NCBI GenBank assembly: GCA_016508695.1
Contig: VNKQ01000015.1
Span: 558,001 to 622,000 of the forward strand
Length of the DNA: 64,000 nt
Source of the DNA: Hyphodiscus hymeniophilus
Taxonomy: Eukaryota > Ascomycota > Leotiomycetes > Helotiales > Hyphodiscaceae
Direction of reading: 5' to 3'
Shown here: positions 34,571-45,196 of the stretch, in pieces
Layout: each line of letters starts with the position of its first letter
How positions within the stretch are numbered: the stretch's first letter is position 1
Made by a program: the position numbers and the translations under genes
Notes under the pieces: generated by a model
Database searches by the model: none
The model's input: the letters and a program-made list of their open reading frames with translations, nothing else
What the model was told of the DNA's origin: nothing

Positions 34571-35260
34571 CTGCATTGCCAGGCTCAGAGTCAGTAGACG
34601 GTTCACACGGTAAAGGGGAAACCAAGGTAATAAGCGAACCCATCAGAGTCGTTAAAGGTGCAGCGCCAACCAAAATCGTCTGTGCGAAGCGAGAGTGAAA
34701 AGGGGGAGTAAAGAGAGGGAACTTACTTGTGGTTTTAGAATCTGCTATAGTAGACTCAGAGTCAGTAGATTATTAACAAGGTGAAGGGGGAAGGGAGGTA
34801 ATAAGCAAACTCATCAGAGTTGTTACAAAGTGAAATGTCAACCAAAAACGTCTCTGAGAAGCGAGAGTGCATAGGAGGAGGGGAGCTTACTTGTTGTCGT
34901 GGGATCTGCCATACCAGACTCAAAGTAAGTAGACAGTTGACAACCTGGAAGGTAAAGGGGAAGCGAGGCCATAAGCAAACCCATCAGAGTTGTAGAAAGT
35001 GAATTGTTAACCAAAACGTCCGTGAGAAGCGAGAATGAAAAGGGGAAGCAAGATAAAACAGGGAATAGGAAGAAAGAACTTACTTAAAGTCTTGGATCTA
35101 TTGTAGCAGACTTAGAGTCAGTCAGTAAGTACCTAGACGGTTGAAAAGGCAAAGGGGGGAAGCGAAGTGATAGGCGAATCGAATCAGACGGGACGGAAAG
35201 TGACAAAAACGTCCGTGCGAAGCGAGAGTGAAAAGGGGCGAGTGGGGAGAAGGAACTTAC
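34571..35260 (-). repeat. Tandem array of four homologous intron-like units with 14-15 nt micro-exons
   Basis: On the minus strand the units are 35260-35098 (163 bp), 35083-34906 (178), 34890-34742 (149) and 34726-34571 (156). Each starts GTAAGT or GTAAGC, contains the shared words CTCGCTTC, GACG and TCTGATGRGTT (diverged in the first unit), carries a branch-like CTGAC or CTTAC, and ends CAG or TAG. Between them lie micro-exons of 14, 15 and 15 nt, each beginning AT(C/T)C and ending AA, and the last acceptor opens an exon 16 nt before the ATG at 34554. The four units are alignable along their whole length, so the array arose by duplication of an intron together with its flanking exon scrap. 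Confidence 0.75.
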
Positions 35261-35757
35261 ACTGTATGCAGTCTCTGTGATGACTTTGTGAAGGAGGAAT
35301 CAAGCAATACAGACAAGAAGATTTTCAAGGGTTGATGTGAATCTGTTGTTGCAAAGTGAAAGATTGGTTATGTGTTTGGCTTGAAGTATACTGCGAGATT
35401 CTTATGAAGACATCATTCGCCCTTAGCCCAAAAGGGTAAGGTGGGGATGGCATCGCTTTGAGCACACTGCACAGACCCGGAACCTTCTCTTGACTACCTT
35501 AGCACAATGATTTCTGTAGGTTGGAACTTCATGAACCTCGTCAATCGCTTTAGGCTCAAATAGGAAAGGTGTGGAAGGGCAGACGCCGGAACCTTCTCTC
35601 TTCTGGACTGGGCAGGAGGTTAGTAGGCTGGTAGACTCACAACTCCCACTACCTTCACTATTCTACGAGATGTGGACAGTGTTGTTCAAGAATAGCCCCG
35701 TAGCCTTTCTTGTTAAAGGCAAGGTACATATATCTAGCAGTGTCTGGATATTCCTTT
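35261..35757. other. Non-coding stretch between two repeat arrays
   Basis: Should include the transcription start of the CxxC gene on the minus strand. I see no gene; a short plus-strand frame at 35571-35819 is not supported. Confidence 0.4.
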
Positions 35758-36110
35758 TTTTATCTCCTGATCGTTTAAAGACTTTCAGCAAGTGGGACTT
35801 GGACATTTCAAAGACATGAATTAACATATCTACTCAAAGTATCCTAATCACTCAAAACCTTTGAGGAATTGGGACTTGGACAATTTCCTGGTCTGAATCA
35901 ATGAAAGTATCCAAAGTACTCAGAGAGTTGTAAAAAATTATGACTAGTACATTACTAGCACATTTCCAGATTGAATTAACATTCATTTGAAGTATCCTGA
36001 TCATTCAAAATCGTTGAACGATTGTGACTTGGGCATTTGTAGACATACCACATATTCAAACAATCCTCATTGTTCAATAACTTGAGAGATTGGGACTCTC
36101 TACTTAATGT
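35758..36110. repeat. Diverged tandem repeats of about 65-90 bp
   Basis: Five imperfect copies can be aligned by eye, each with a TATCCTRATCAYTCAAA-like word followed by GATTGGGACTTGGACATT-like sequence (copies begin near 35758, 35838, 35908, 35992 and 36061). Divergence is high and the copies differ in length. It lies immediately 3' of the P450 gene. Confidence 0.55.
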
Positions 36111-36160
36111 ATGTTTGGGAACTATTTAAATTTTGCCTACTTTTTCAGTCTGATGCCTTC

Positions 36161-37909
36161 TCATGCTGCGGAGGTACGCTCCCGGAATTCGACAAAAGGT
36201 CCGTCTTTCATACTCGTGAACGAATCCTTTAACTGATACTCCGTCCTTCTCTGTCGTCCCCACTCGAGATCAGGTCTTCCCTCACCAACCGCAGAACCCT
36301 TCGCCAATCTCATCTCATACATAAACACAACCCTCGCCAGACTCGTCATGAGCTCCACGTATGCCAGGCCTTTCCCAATGCACCCCCTGGCCCCAATACT
36401 GAAAGGGCAGAAGGCGGACTGTGCCAAAGCCACAGAATCTTTGGTGACAGCAGGTGAGGAACCTGGGATCCAGCGCTCTGGAGTGAATATAAAGGGTTCT
36501 GGGTAGTATGCTGGGTTGTGATGTACGGCATAATGCGGAGTACCGACTACCATACCTTCGGGGATATGCATGCCGTCAATATCGATCCCACCAGGCAGGA
36601 CTTCACGGGGAAGAATACCGCCAACGGGTGGCGAAAGACGCAGCCCCTCATCGATGACAGCTCGAAGATACTCACAACCATTCAACTTCGGACTGGAATG
36701 AATATCCTCGACGTCCTGGAAAGTCGTCAAAATCTCCTTGCTCAATTTCTCTAACTTTTCTGGATTATGCACTAGGTAGAAGAATGCTGATGCTAAAGCG
36801 GTGGATGTTGTATCTGATCCGGCTATGATGAGGAGGTTGCTTTCACCCCACAGCTCTGGAGTTGTGAAGCCTTTCCCTGTTTCTGGGTCTCGAGCGTTGA
36901 GCAGGTAGTAGAAGAAATCCTTTCGGTCGGTGTCTAGGCCAACCTTCATGCGTTCCGCAGCTTGGCTTTTGCTGTAAGCCATGTACTCCATTCTTTGAGC
37001 GTATATCTTGCCAAAGAGCAATTTGTTCAAACCCAGGGTTTTCATTATGGGATTTGTGCCGAGCTAGTTTCTATCAGTGTTCTATCGAGGGATACGAGTG
37101 GTGGGAAGGTTACTATGAGATGCATGTGAGCGGCACTGCCAATGAGATCAATTACATGTCGGTTTGTGTGATTCTCAAGCATCTCAAATGCTTTTCCAAA
37201 ACAAAGATCGCCCAATACGTCGAAGGTCAAGTAGTTGCACCAATCAGCCATGTTCTTTGCAACACTCCATTCTCCTTTCTCTTTGGTCTTCTCCGCAATA
37301 TTGAAAGCGGGCTTGGTTCCAAGTCCTGAGCAGAAGCTTCTAATATTTCCCAAGATGTATTTCTCCATGCCCTTGATGGCGCTGTCAGAGAATGCGTGAC
37401 TAAGAACCCGCCGTTTGCGAGCATGAGCAACCTTGTCAATGCTGCTGTGGGTATTGAACGTGTCCTTCGTCGGAGGAAAGACAGAGTAGAACTGTGATTT
37501 CTTGACATTTGCTCTATGTCCATAAATTGTCTTTAGCGCCGAATGGCTATTCACAGACAGACTATTGGGTCCGAAACGGAAAACTACACCTTGGAGATAT
37601 TAGTCACGTGATATGATTTAATACATAGGGAATATACCATATTTCTCATGGCATCGCCAGAACTCCAAGTGCCTGTCTCCTTTCCATGCATAATATACTT
37701 GGTACCAGTCTGTGACCTTTGCCCAAAAAGGTCCAGGGTACTTAGCGAGAGGATGGAATGTAAGACGATAAACAGCAAGAACAATCACCTGAGAAACAGT
37801 CAGTATGGGATTATATATTGATGATAGAACTTACATATGCAACGACAGAAAGTGCGAACAGCAAGGAAGCCTTGGCCATAAGACCAAAAGCTGCCGTTGT
37901 CGATGACAT
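36161..37909 (-). CDS. Cytochrome P450 monooxygenase
   Basis: A microsomal haem-thiolate monooxygenase. Four exons, 37909-37835, 37788-37638, 37589-37114 and 37063-36161, with introns of 46, 48 and 50 bp, join in frame to 534 residues. The N-terminus has a membrane anchor (ASLLFALSVVAYVIVLAVY) and then HPLAKYPGPFWAK, the usual proline-rich hinge. Motifs: I-helix AGSDTT (about 315-320), ExxR as E373-R376 in DEGLRL, PERW, and the haem loop FSIGARGCIG with Cys462. These are all intact, so an active enzyme is likely. It resembles fungal P450s of the benzoate hydroxylase/trichodiene-derived-oxygenase type, but the substrate is not predictable. No biosynthetic core enzyme is adjacent. Confidence 0.93.
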
Positions 37910-38951
37910 TGTGTGAGGTTATTCCGGGATTCCTGTGAGTCCTAGAACATGTAGGCGAGCAGCGGGATATTTTGATCGAGGAGTCGAATGTAAGGGATAT
38001 TTCGAGACCAAGCAATCAAGTCGCACGATAGAACTTCAATAGAGCAGCACTTGCAGTCCAGTCCAGAATATATAATGCTATGCAAGAAAGTCTGGGTGCA
38101 ACCAGCTCGTGACGAAGAAAAGAGCCGACGCCAGCCGAGCGCGACAAACAAAGGGGATTACTGTAGGCACCTTAACTACCGCATCCACCATCCCCATCTA
38201 AATCTCACTCAGATAACGAGTAAGTAAGCCGATACCCGCCAATTGCCATGAACTTGATTGCTTCTCATTCGTGCCCGCCACTGCCCCTCCGTACCACTGT
38301 CTCTAATGACGCCAACAGACTCAAACGCGGGTAGCGGGCTGAGATGAGATGACCTTCCAGAAAGAGCCTTTAGGACGCCGTATTTGGAATGCACAGGGAA
38401 AGAGAAAATACGAGGAGAAGTAGTTCAATAGTTGAGTGGCACGGTGCACTATGTGAAAGTGAAAAAGGACCACCCAAAAACTTACATGTCAATCTGGGAG
38501 CTAGGATTAAGCCACGGGAGTTGGCCAAGATGGCAAGACTCCAAATCCTCACCAGCAACAGATGTAACTCCTACTTTCCACGCTTTACTTAAAAAGAGTT
38601 ACAGAACCAAGGCGATCGACTCAAATGATCTCCACAGATGGCCGGCTGAGGTTTGCAGAAGTGGTGGAGTGGGGTCCGGCCAAGCGTCTCTGCATTCAAT
38701 TTGGACATCACGTGATGAGGATCTAGATTCCGAGGTCCTCTCGAGGCGATAAAATTGACCTCACGATTTCCAACATTAGCTTGACTACACAATACCACCA
38801 AAGTTCGAGGTCCAATTGCACTCAAATTGGCTTCAGATCTAACCTGCGCACTCACTTGAGTTTGCAACAATTCGAAAGTACAAAGATACCTCGACGGACG
38901 GACAGGGAAAATCAAATATGATTGCTGTGTTGCGGAACAAAGAGAGAGCAG
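37910..38951. other. Intergenic between divergent P450 and JmjC-like genes
   Basis: About 1 kb that must contain both promoters. Only short frames are present and no repeat stands out. Confidence 0.45.
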
Positions 38952-40664
38952 ATGGATAGCAACATGGAAGAGGGATATGACGGGCCCCAGGGAGCTGCTG
39001 AAATCTTGATGCTTATGAAATGTGGCACATTCTGTAGAACCCCAGAACTACCTGGGGGAGCAAGCAGATCCTCGACAATATCTCCTACGCCGACCATGTC
39101 TACGTTAGCGCATATGAATCGAGGAAATACGTTACATACGCTGGTTACGCCCCCTCCCACGCCACCAGAAACCGGCAACAAGAGCTCAAACACCAGTCCG
39201 AGCCCACCACCTCTCGAGACACGTTTGTGCGATGATCCTACATGTCCAGATGCGAGCAAAATCCCTTGCAACGATCCTACCTGCCCATACCTCACACAAG
39301 TAGACAACATCAATCGCCAGCAACGCATCCTTGTTGGAGACCCAAGATCGCAGGCGCAGTTACGGTGGTTCAAGGAAGTGGTGGATACAAAACCTGCCAC
39401 ATACTACAGCCAGCTGGCGCCAATTGGAATACATATACTTGAACAAGGGAGAGCAGCACAGACGAGCCACGACCTACAGAAAGCGGACTTCCTGGTTGGC
39501 GATTGCAAGCGACTCGATAAATGGTTGCAAAATGGCAGCGGTGACAAATTGTTCGTACTACAAGATGAGGAATGGTTTAACACTCGTCCGAGCCTGAGTG
39601 CTTCGGAATTCTTCAAAGAACTCCGGGCTAAAGGCATGAGCAAGACACTACTATTGGAGGTTCAAGAGCTTGGAAAGCAGATCGGGGACCCGAATGTCAA
39701 CGCCGTTCAGCCCATGCCCATTGATGAGATCCTCGAGCGTTGGCACGTAAAAGATCAATCCATTCCTCCGATCAATCTCCTGAATTTGATGTGTAAGGAC
39801 GATGCCTACCAACCATGGCCCCTAGCGAAGCACTGCAATCTGCTCAACCAGGCTGCGGCTTCCTGTGCTTCCATTGCTCAATCAGCTTTCTATGCTACGG
39901 CTGGGAAAGAATCTACTGAAGTCATGACCAAGCTCATTGATCTTGAGGCGTGTATGCATTTCATGATCTTCGGGCAAGCTGGCGCGATCTCCACGTGGCA
40001 TATGGATGCAATTGGTCCCTACACTTACATCACTCTAGAGCCAAATGAGGAGGGAAGACAACCTGATGAGGTGCTCAAGTTGTGGGCCTACGTGCGAACT
40101 GATCACCTCTCGGAGCCAGAGAGGGCAGAAATCAAGCTACAGTTCAGACAAGACCACGAGAGCTTTAAGCCTGACCCGAAGCACATTCGCATCCTTGCTC
40201 TCGTTGCTGGAGATACCTTGATCATGCCACCAGGTACTATTCATGCCCCTATCACGATCACGGACTGTCTCTTCCGGGGCGGAATGGTCATGCAGAAGAA
40301 GGAGATGTGGCGGAGCATTAGAGAGTGGCGCTTCTGCTCAGACAACGATCAGTGTACAAACGAGAATCAGCCTCGTCAAGCTAGGAGCATGCTGGACTAT
40401 TTCAGAAGAGAAGTACATGCAAACCCAGCAGCCTGTGGATATAAGGGCGACAGTGGACGCACCGTCGAGGATTTCGAGAATGACTGGAGACAACTGTCAG
40501 GAGCGTCTATGGTTTGTAGTTGCAAGGCTGGCTGTAAGACAAGGAAGTGCGGATGTCAGATAAATTCGCAACGATGTGGAAGTCATTGCCATGGCGGTAT
40601 TGTAAAATGCGAAAACCCTTATGGATGCGAAGTGCAAACACAAGTGGAGGTCCTGGCGTCGTGA
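38952..40664 (+). CDS. JmjC-like dioxygenase-fold protein with C-terminal CXC (tesmin/TSO1) domain
   Basis: A single-exon frame of 570 residues. The middle part is cupin/JmjC-like: STWHMDAIGPYTYITLE supplies the HxD pair (H350, D352) and GTIHAPITI the distal His (H431), so a complete Fe(II) facial triad can be proposed. The C-terminus is Cys-rich, CSCKAGCKTRKCGCQ and RCGSHC (about 522-546), matching half a CRC/CXC zinc domain known from DNA- or chromatin-binding proteins. The N-terminus has a TPPPTPPET linker and two CxDPTCP repeats. The start at 38952 is the first in-frame ATG; the frame extends to a TTG at 38922. I infer a nuclear 2-oxoglutarate oxygenase targeted by the CXC domain; the substrate could be histone, other protein or nucleic acid. 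Confidence 0.75.
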   Translation: MDSNMEEGYDGPQGAAEILMLMKCGTFCRTPELPGGASRSSTISPTPTMSTLAHMNRGNTLHTLVTPPPTPPETGNKSSNTSPSPPPLETRLCDDPTCPDASKIPCNDPTCPYLTQVDNINRQQRILVGDPRSQAQLRWFKEVVDTKPATYYSQLAPIGIHILEQGRAAQTSHDLQKADFLVGDCKRLDKWLQNGSGDKLFVLQDEEWFNTRPSLSASEFFKELRAKGMSKTLLLEVQELGKQIGDPNVNAVQPMPIDEILERWHVKDQSIPPINLLNLMCKDDAYQPWPLAKHCNLLNQAAASCASIAQSAFYATAGKESTEVMTKLIDLEACMHFMIFGQAGAISTWHMDAIGPYTYITLEPNEEGRQPDEVLKLWAYVRTDHLSEPERAEIKLQFRQDHESFKPDPKHIRILALVAGDTLIMPPGTIHAPITITDCLFRGGMVMQKKEMWRSIREWRFCSDNDQCTNENQPRQARSMLDYFRREVHANPAACGYKGDSGRTVEDFENDWRQLSGASMVCSCKAGCKTRKCGCQINSQRCGSHCHGGIVKCENPYGCEVQTQVEVLAS

Positions 40665-40875
40665 AAGATGGGCATTGCTAGGCGTTGTTTTGGTAGAAAC
40701 ATCTCTGGTGGAATTGATTTGGAGTTAGGCGCACACACTGTACAATGCGTCTACATTCATTAATGCACTGGAGAAGGCCAATGTGAAGGTCTCTAGCAGA
40801 CGCGCCTCCAGAAAGAACCAAGTTTATCACCCACTCGATTCCAGTACAAAATTGCTCTACGCTCTGCTGTCTTTC
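40665..40875. other. 3' region of the JmjC-like gene
   Basis: No gene or motif seen. Confidence 0.4.
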
Positions 40876-41190
40876 CTAAATCCCTAAACTCCCCCATACT
40901 TTCCCTTTAGTTCCAGTTGGTTGATTGCTCTTCACGTTGACCAATTTCGTGATACTCGTTCCATCGCTCAGAACCTCCACTTCTTCCTCTACTCTATACC
41001 CACCCAGTTCGGCAACGCCACCAAACCCACATACCAATACAAGATTGCAAAGATAATCCTATAGCGTTAGGTCAGCAAGTTTCACCCGGCCACATTCCCC
41101 GACCTTACTCCTGCGGCTTGGGTGGGGAAGAGGGGGTGTACAGTACCATCGAAGCAACAGATCCTCCACCACCATCCCGTCAATGTATCA
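40876..41190 (-). CDS. Possible terminal exons of an unrecognised gene
   Basis: On the minus strand a 61-codon block (41058-40876) encodes a protein-like stretch with CGFGGVAELGGYRVEEEVEV and SDGTSITKLVNVKSN, ending at TAG. Just before it is a very plausible 53-bp intron (GTAAGG, CTGACCTAAC branch, CTATAG), preceded in phase by a W/C-rich exon (LTGWWWRICCFDGTVHPLF) starting near 41190. I could not find a start codon or further upstream exon that joins cleanly, so this may be a gene remnant. No family recognised. Confidence 0.3.
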
Positions 41191-43056
41191 TCACCCTTTC
41201 ATTTTCTCATGTTATCTCATCTCCCTTAAGTATTCGCCATCCCCAGCCCATCAGCTGCCCGCCGCCTATCAATGATGCCATTCCGCGGACGGTACCTTTT
41301 GGTGCCGGGCGTCTCGGATATGGGGTAAGATTCGCTCCTGATGGCGTGCTCTGACAATTCGCGATCACTTCGGAATTTTGGATCGGATGGAATCATGGAA
41401 GTTATATTGCGAAAAAAGGTTAAAAGGTGGTGTAAGCAAGTAAGTTCTTGTATGATAAAGCCTGATTCTGCGTATATCAGAGTTCTGTTCATTTGAATAG
41501 AGGTTAAAAAGGAAAGATATTCTATTCACTTGGAGCATCGTAATCCGCTTCAACAACTGACATAAGGATTTCCAAGGTGAAACATTGCAGGATGTTTATG
41601 GTATTTCAGTCAGGAGACCACGAACTTGGAGCAGGTAAAAGAGAATCTAGATCTCGAAGAGAAATAGTGGATTGTTTTGGCCAAGCTCTCTTCTGGTCAT
41701 TCACTACCAACCTAGATACCGCTTCAACAAAGATCACTCGAAATCCACGACTTCAAGACATCTCTTGATTGGAACAGCGAGGTGAAACAGAACAGAGCGT
41801 TGAAGCTTCTATAATCATCTCCACCGTCTTGGATTTGCATGGCTGTCTTTTCACCCATGCTACCATCCACACGAGCAGCCTTACAAGCCATGGGCCTTGA
41901 AAACCCTACCAGCTCACGATAATAGGACTTTTATACATAAGCCACGAATCTCAAAAGGGCAGTTCTGTGGACGTATACGAAAGATTTGTCTGACGATTGA
42001 TTGGATATATTCTGACCTGTGTCCCGCCATAGGTTCAACCAAAGTCATCATTATTGGTCTCCTCGCTGGGCTACCCACCATTGACTTTTCTTTCTCCTCA
42101 AAAGGCTTGGTCTCTCGTAGATCTCGTAGATCACCGACTTGTCTAGGCTCAGTTCGACTTCTTGAAGACCCTTTGAGCTAAGCCCCGTAAGACTCAAGAA
42201 TCAACACCATGGTGTTGTAGATTCTATACCGTCGCTGCTTCTGATTTGACCGCGAGTCAAAAGAAGCTTAGCTGGGTGATCCTACCGAGGAGAGAAAGCT
42301 CGCTAGATCGAACTGTCAGTGGCAAACCAAGTACCGACTTTGAAAAGCTTCGTAAAGAGAAGAGAAGGTCAGGCGGAAGGGCTCGTCAGGCTGGACTAGA
42401 CAATCACCAGAACAAGAGGGACAATTGGAAGTTCTCACAAGGAAAGCAAGTACTGGAACCTGTCAAGACTTAGTGGTATCTCATTACACTTCCAGTTGTG
42501 CTTTGAACGTTGATTGAGTGAGGCTGTGATTTATCGTGCCTGAATGGCTTGCTTGGGCAGCTAAAATTCTAATAACCAGGTAGGTAGCCTACATGAAGTG
42601 ATAGTAACGTAGATTTGACTGAGAAGCTGAGACCTATTCAGCCCGTCTCAGATGAGGCCAAGAATTTACCTGCACGAAGCAGCCCCTTTCTAAACAGAAA
42701 ATCTCAACCTATAACTCCACACTCATCGATACCAATGCACCAGTCACTCGAGTCCCTGAGCTAGAAATTCAAACGGCATAACATCGGGGCTCGTCAGTCC
42801 CTAGAAACGGTCATAAGTACGACAGAAGCTGGACCCCCAATATAAAACCACAGGCATTGCTCAAATTCTCGGGTAATGGAAATCCCAATGGAAGCGAATG
42901 TGTGGGGGGTCCGCGGCCTCGATCCCAGATTTGAGAGGATCCTGCAGGCTTGCAGACCAATGGATATGAAACAGACGAGATCTGATTCCTGAGAGAGCAT
43001 GCGAGCAGGAAAAAATGTACTTGCATAAGGCTACCAAGATGAAAGACCTATTTTGT

Positions 43057-43095
<39 letters not shown>

Positions 43096-43665
43096 GGTCC
43101 TGACCCCCTGGTTTACTTTCCCGTTCTGGTAGTTCTTTCCCGCAAGAAGACTCTCGAGTTAGTATCCTACCAATAAGACGTTGCCACCCGGAAAGAGTCC
43201 CCATGGTCGCAGAGGACGTTGCTGAGCTTTGGAGAGATCTTCTCAAGAGGATGAGGCCGAAGCGCGCAAGCCGCCACCAGTTCCACAGCACGCACCCAAT
43301 AACTGGCCGGTAGGAGCCCGAACGTGAAGATCCATGGCCACGGGACGGGCCCTTCTGAAAAACGGAAATTTCTTTTTGCTTGCGTCTAGACCGTCAAAGG
43401 CCCCTTTTCTTGTCTACAGAATGGCATATACTTCTTTTGCATAAAGGACTCGAATACATAAACGAGCCCCATCAGACATCCGACGAGCTCGGATGACATA
43501 CGAAGGTACGGTTCCCAGAAACCTTATTCTCCGACCCTGCATTACGAAGTATACGGGCCTGGTTCTATCAAGCCTTCTTAGAGGTCTTTCAATAAGGTCT
43601 TCCGAAATTTAGGCTCTGCAGTACGCACGCAGCCTGGCGACCATTCCAGACGAGGACTACAGAGT
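41191..43665. other. Intergenic, no supported gene
   Basis: About 2.5 kb of short, unsupported frames. A GA dinucleotide tract of about 25 bases lies at 43064-43088. Confidence 0.45.
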
Positions 43666-44405
43666 ATGCTCAACCTTCAGGTCCATCTCAGTCCTGTCCC
43701 AGACTTCACAGTACCTGGTACCACATATCTGATCGCCCTCAACGCTCAGAGCGACATGGAGGAGTCGAAAGAGTACAGTCTGGACGAGCTGCGAAGCCTC
43801 GCCCACACAGCCAATACCCAATATCTCGACCTCGAGAGCGCAGAGAGCGAGCTGAGTGCATGGATACGCAACGCCAATCGAGGACCGCAAGCATTTCCAC
43901 GCAGTGGGATGACCCCGGGTAAGTGTTGACTACGCGCTCAGGATGGCTCTCCTGCGTTTCATGCGCGATGTTGGTGTATCGGTGTTTTGGTATTTTGTTG
44001 TGTCATTGCGCTGCTGTCTTGCTGGCTTCCTTGCTCTCCTTGCTCTCCTTGCCCGTCTGTCCCCTTTGACAGCCCTCGTAGGGCTTTGAAGCTGCGGCCG
44101 TGCTGCAAGGCAGTCTCGTTGCACCAACCAGCGCTGGCGGCATTGTCAACCTGCGTGAACCTGACAAGACCGAAGAGGACTATCAACGGGACGACGCGCA
44201 AGACCCTGCATTGTTGCAAATCGTTGCAAATGAGAACGGTGGCATTTGTCGCAAGTGGGCAACATCGGCATCGTGTAATTCGCAGGAGAATTTCACCATT
44301 TCACGTGACCGAGATGTCTCGATCGGAGGGTTGATGTCTTGTAGTTTGTCGACCCCTCGAAAGCAAAGGATTGCGGGCCCTTTCTCTTTAATGAGAAGAT
44401 TATAG
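43666..44405 (+). CDS. Tentative two-exon protein of unknown family
   Basis: The ATG at 43666 opens an 84-codon exon with protein-like content (EESKEYSLDELRSLAHTANT, ESELSAWIRNANRGPQAF), ending at a strong donor GGTAAGTG (exon end 43918). Joining to 44092 (acceptor TTTGAAG) gives an in-frame second exon with NLREPDKTEEDYQRDDAQD, open to a TAG at 44405, total 188 residues. The intron would be 173 bp with a pyrimidine-rich 3' end. No family is recognised. The 3' part of exon 2 (after about 44240) looks less protein-like and may contain another intron. The bZIP gene follows in the same direction. Confidence 0.4.
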
Positions 44406-44540
44406 ACTTTGTTGTTGTTATGATTTAGTTGTTGGGCTTAGGTTGACAATAAGAGAACGAGAGACTGACCGATCCAAGCTCGTCCTCCTCCTCCACCACA
44501 GACCTGGGACCACCCATTACAGCCTCTACTTCCAGTTACA

Positions 44541-45158
44541 ATGTACGAACAATCAGACTCTCGGTACACGTACCATCAAGATACCTCCCAAGCCCAATCC
44601 TTCTACCCACCTCCACCATCCGATCCGCATTCGCTGTACTATCAGAACCATCCAAACACCTATCCATCAGTCCTCTCGGAGCACCCCAACGACAATGCCC
44701 AGTCCACAGCTTATGGATACCCCTCACAATACCCCTCCCCCTCCCCTCTCTCGCCGTCAACTTCGTCGACGGACCCTGAATGTAGGACCCAATCTCAAAT
44801 CTCCGTTTCTTTCTCCCTACATTATTCCCTCACCTCATACCTGAGAGCACCCAGCTAAATCCCTCCAGTGAAACGCATCCGCAATACGGCCGCCAGCGCA
44901 CGGTTCCGAGCAAAGAAGAAGCGCCGCGAGGCCTCACTAGAGCGCAACGCAAAAGAGAAACGCGAAGCGCTTGAGAAGCTAGAGACTCGCATCCAAGAAC
45001 TAGAGGCCGAGAACAAATTTTTGAAAGGGTTGATATTCGACAAGGAAAAATTAGACGGAGTGAAGAGTGAGCTAGAGCGCGTAAGAGGATTGAAGAAAGA
45101 TTTGGAGATGGGGAAGAGTGAGGGCGAAAGGGATGATGGTGTTGGGACCGGCAGGTAA
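44541..45158 (+). CDS. Short bZIP transcription factor, CYS-3/MetR-like
   Basis: Exons 44541-44781 and 44869-45158 around an 87-bp intron (GTAGGA...CTCCAG) give 176 residues. The first 80 residues are Tyr/Ser/Pro/Gln-rich, a typical activation region. The second exon starts the basic region (KRIRNTAASARFRAKKKRRE, with the N-x7-R DNA-contact signature) followed by a leucine zipper (heptads through LEKLETRIQELEAENKFL). This basic region is very close to the sulphur-regulator group CYS-3/MetR, so control of sulphur assimilation genes is a reasonable inference. The protein is short for that family (most are over 200 residues). The stop is followed after 11 bases by a 27-base G run. Confidence 0.85.
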
Positions 45159-45169
45159 TGCAAGGATCC

Positions 45170-45196
45170 GGGGGGGGGGGGGGGGGGGGGGGGGGG
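45170..45196. repeat. 27-base poly-G tract
   Basis: An uninterrupted run of G directly downstream of the bZIP stop codon (45156-45158), preceded by GGATCC. It would lie in the 3' UTR and could fold as a G-quadruplex in the mRNA, or be a sequencing or assembly artefact. Confidence 0.9.

Noticed and set aside
34571..35260. Ordinary minisatellite or CRISPR-like array
   Set aside because: Spacing is similar but there are no identical short repeats with unique spacers, and each unit keeps splice donor, branch and acceptor in register, which a neutral satellite would not.
36161..37909. Secondary-metabolite cluster (P450 with SDR, hydrolases and OPT transporter in the window)
   Set aside because: No polyketide synthase, peptide synthetase, terpene cyclase or prenyltransferase is present, and the genes are separated by housekeeping genes.
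43064..43088. GA dinucleotide tract as a functional element
   Set aside because: A simple microsatellite in intergenic DNA; nothing indicates a role.
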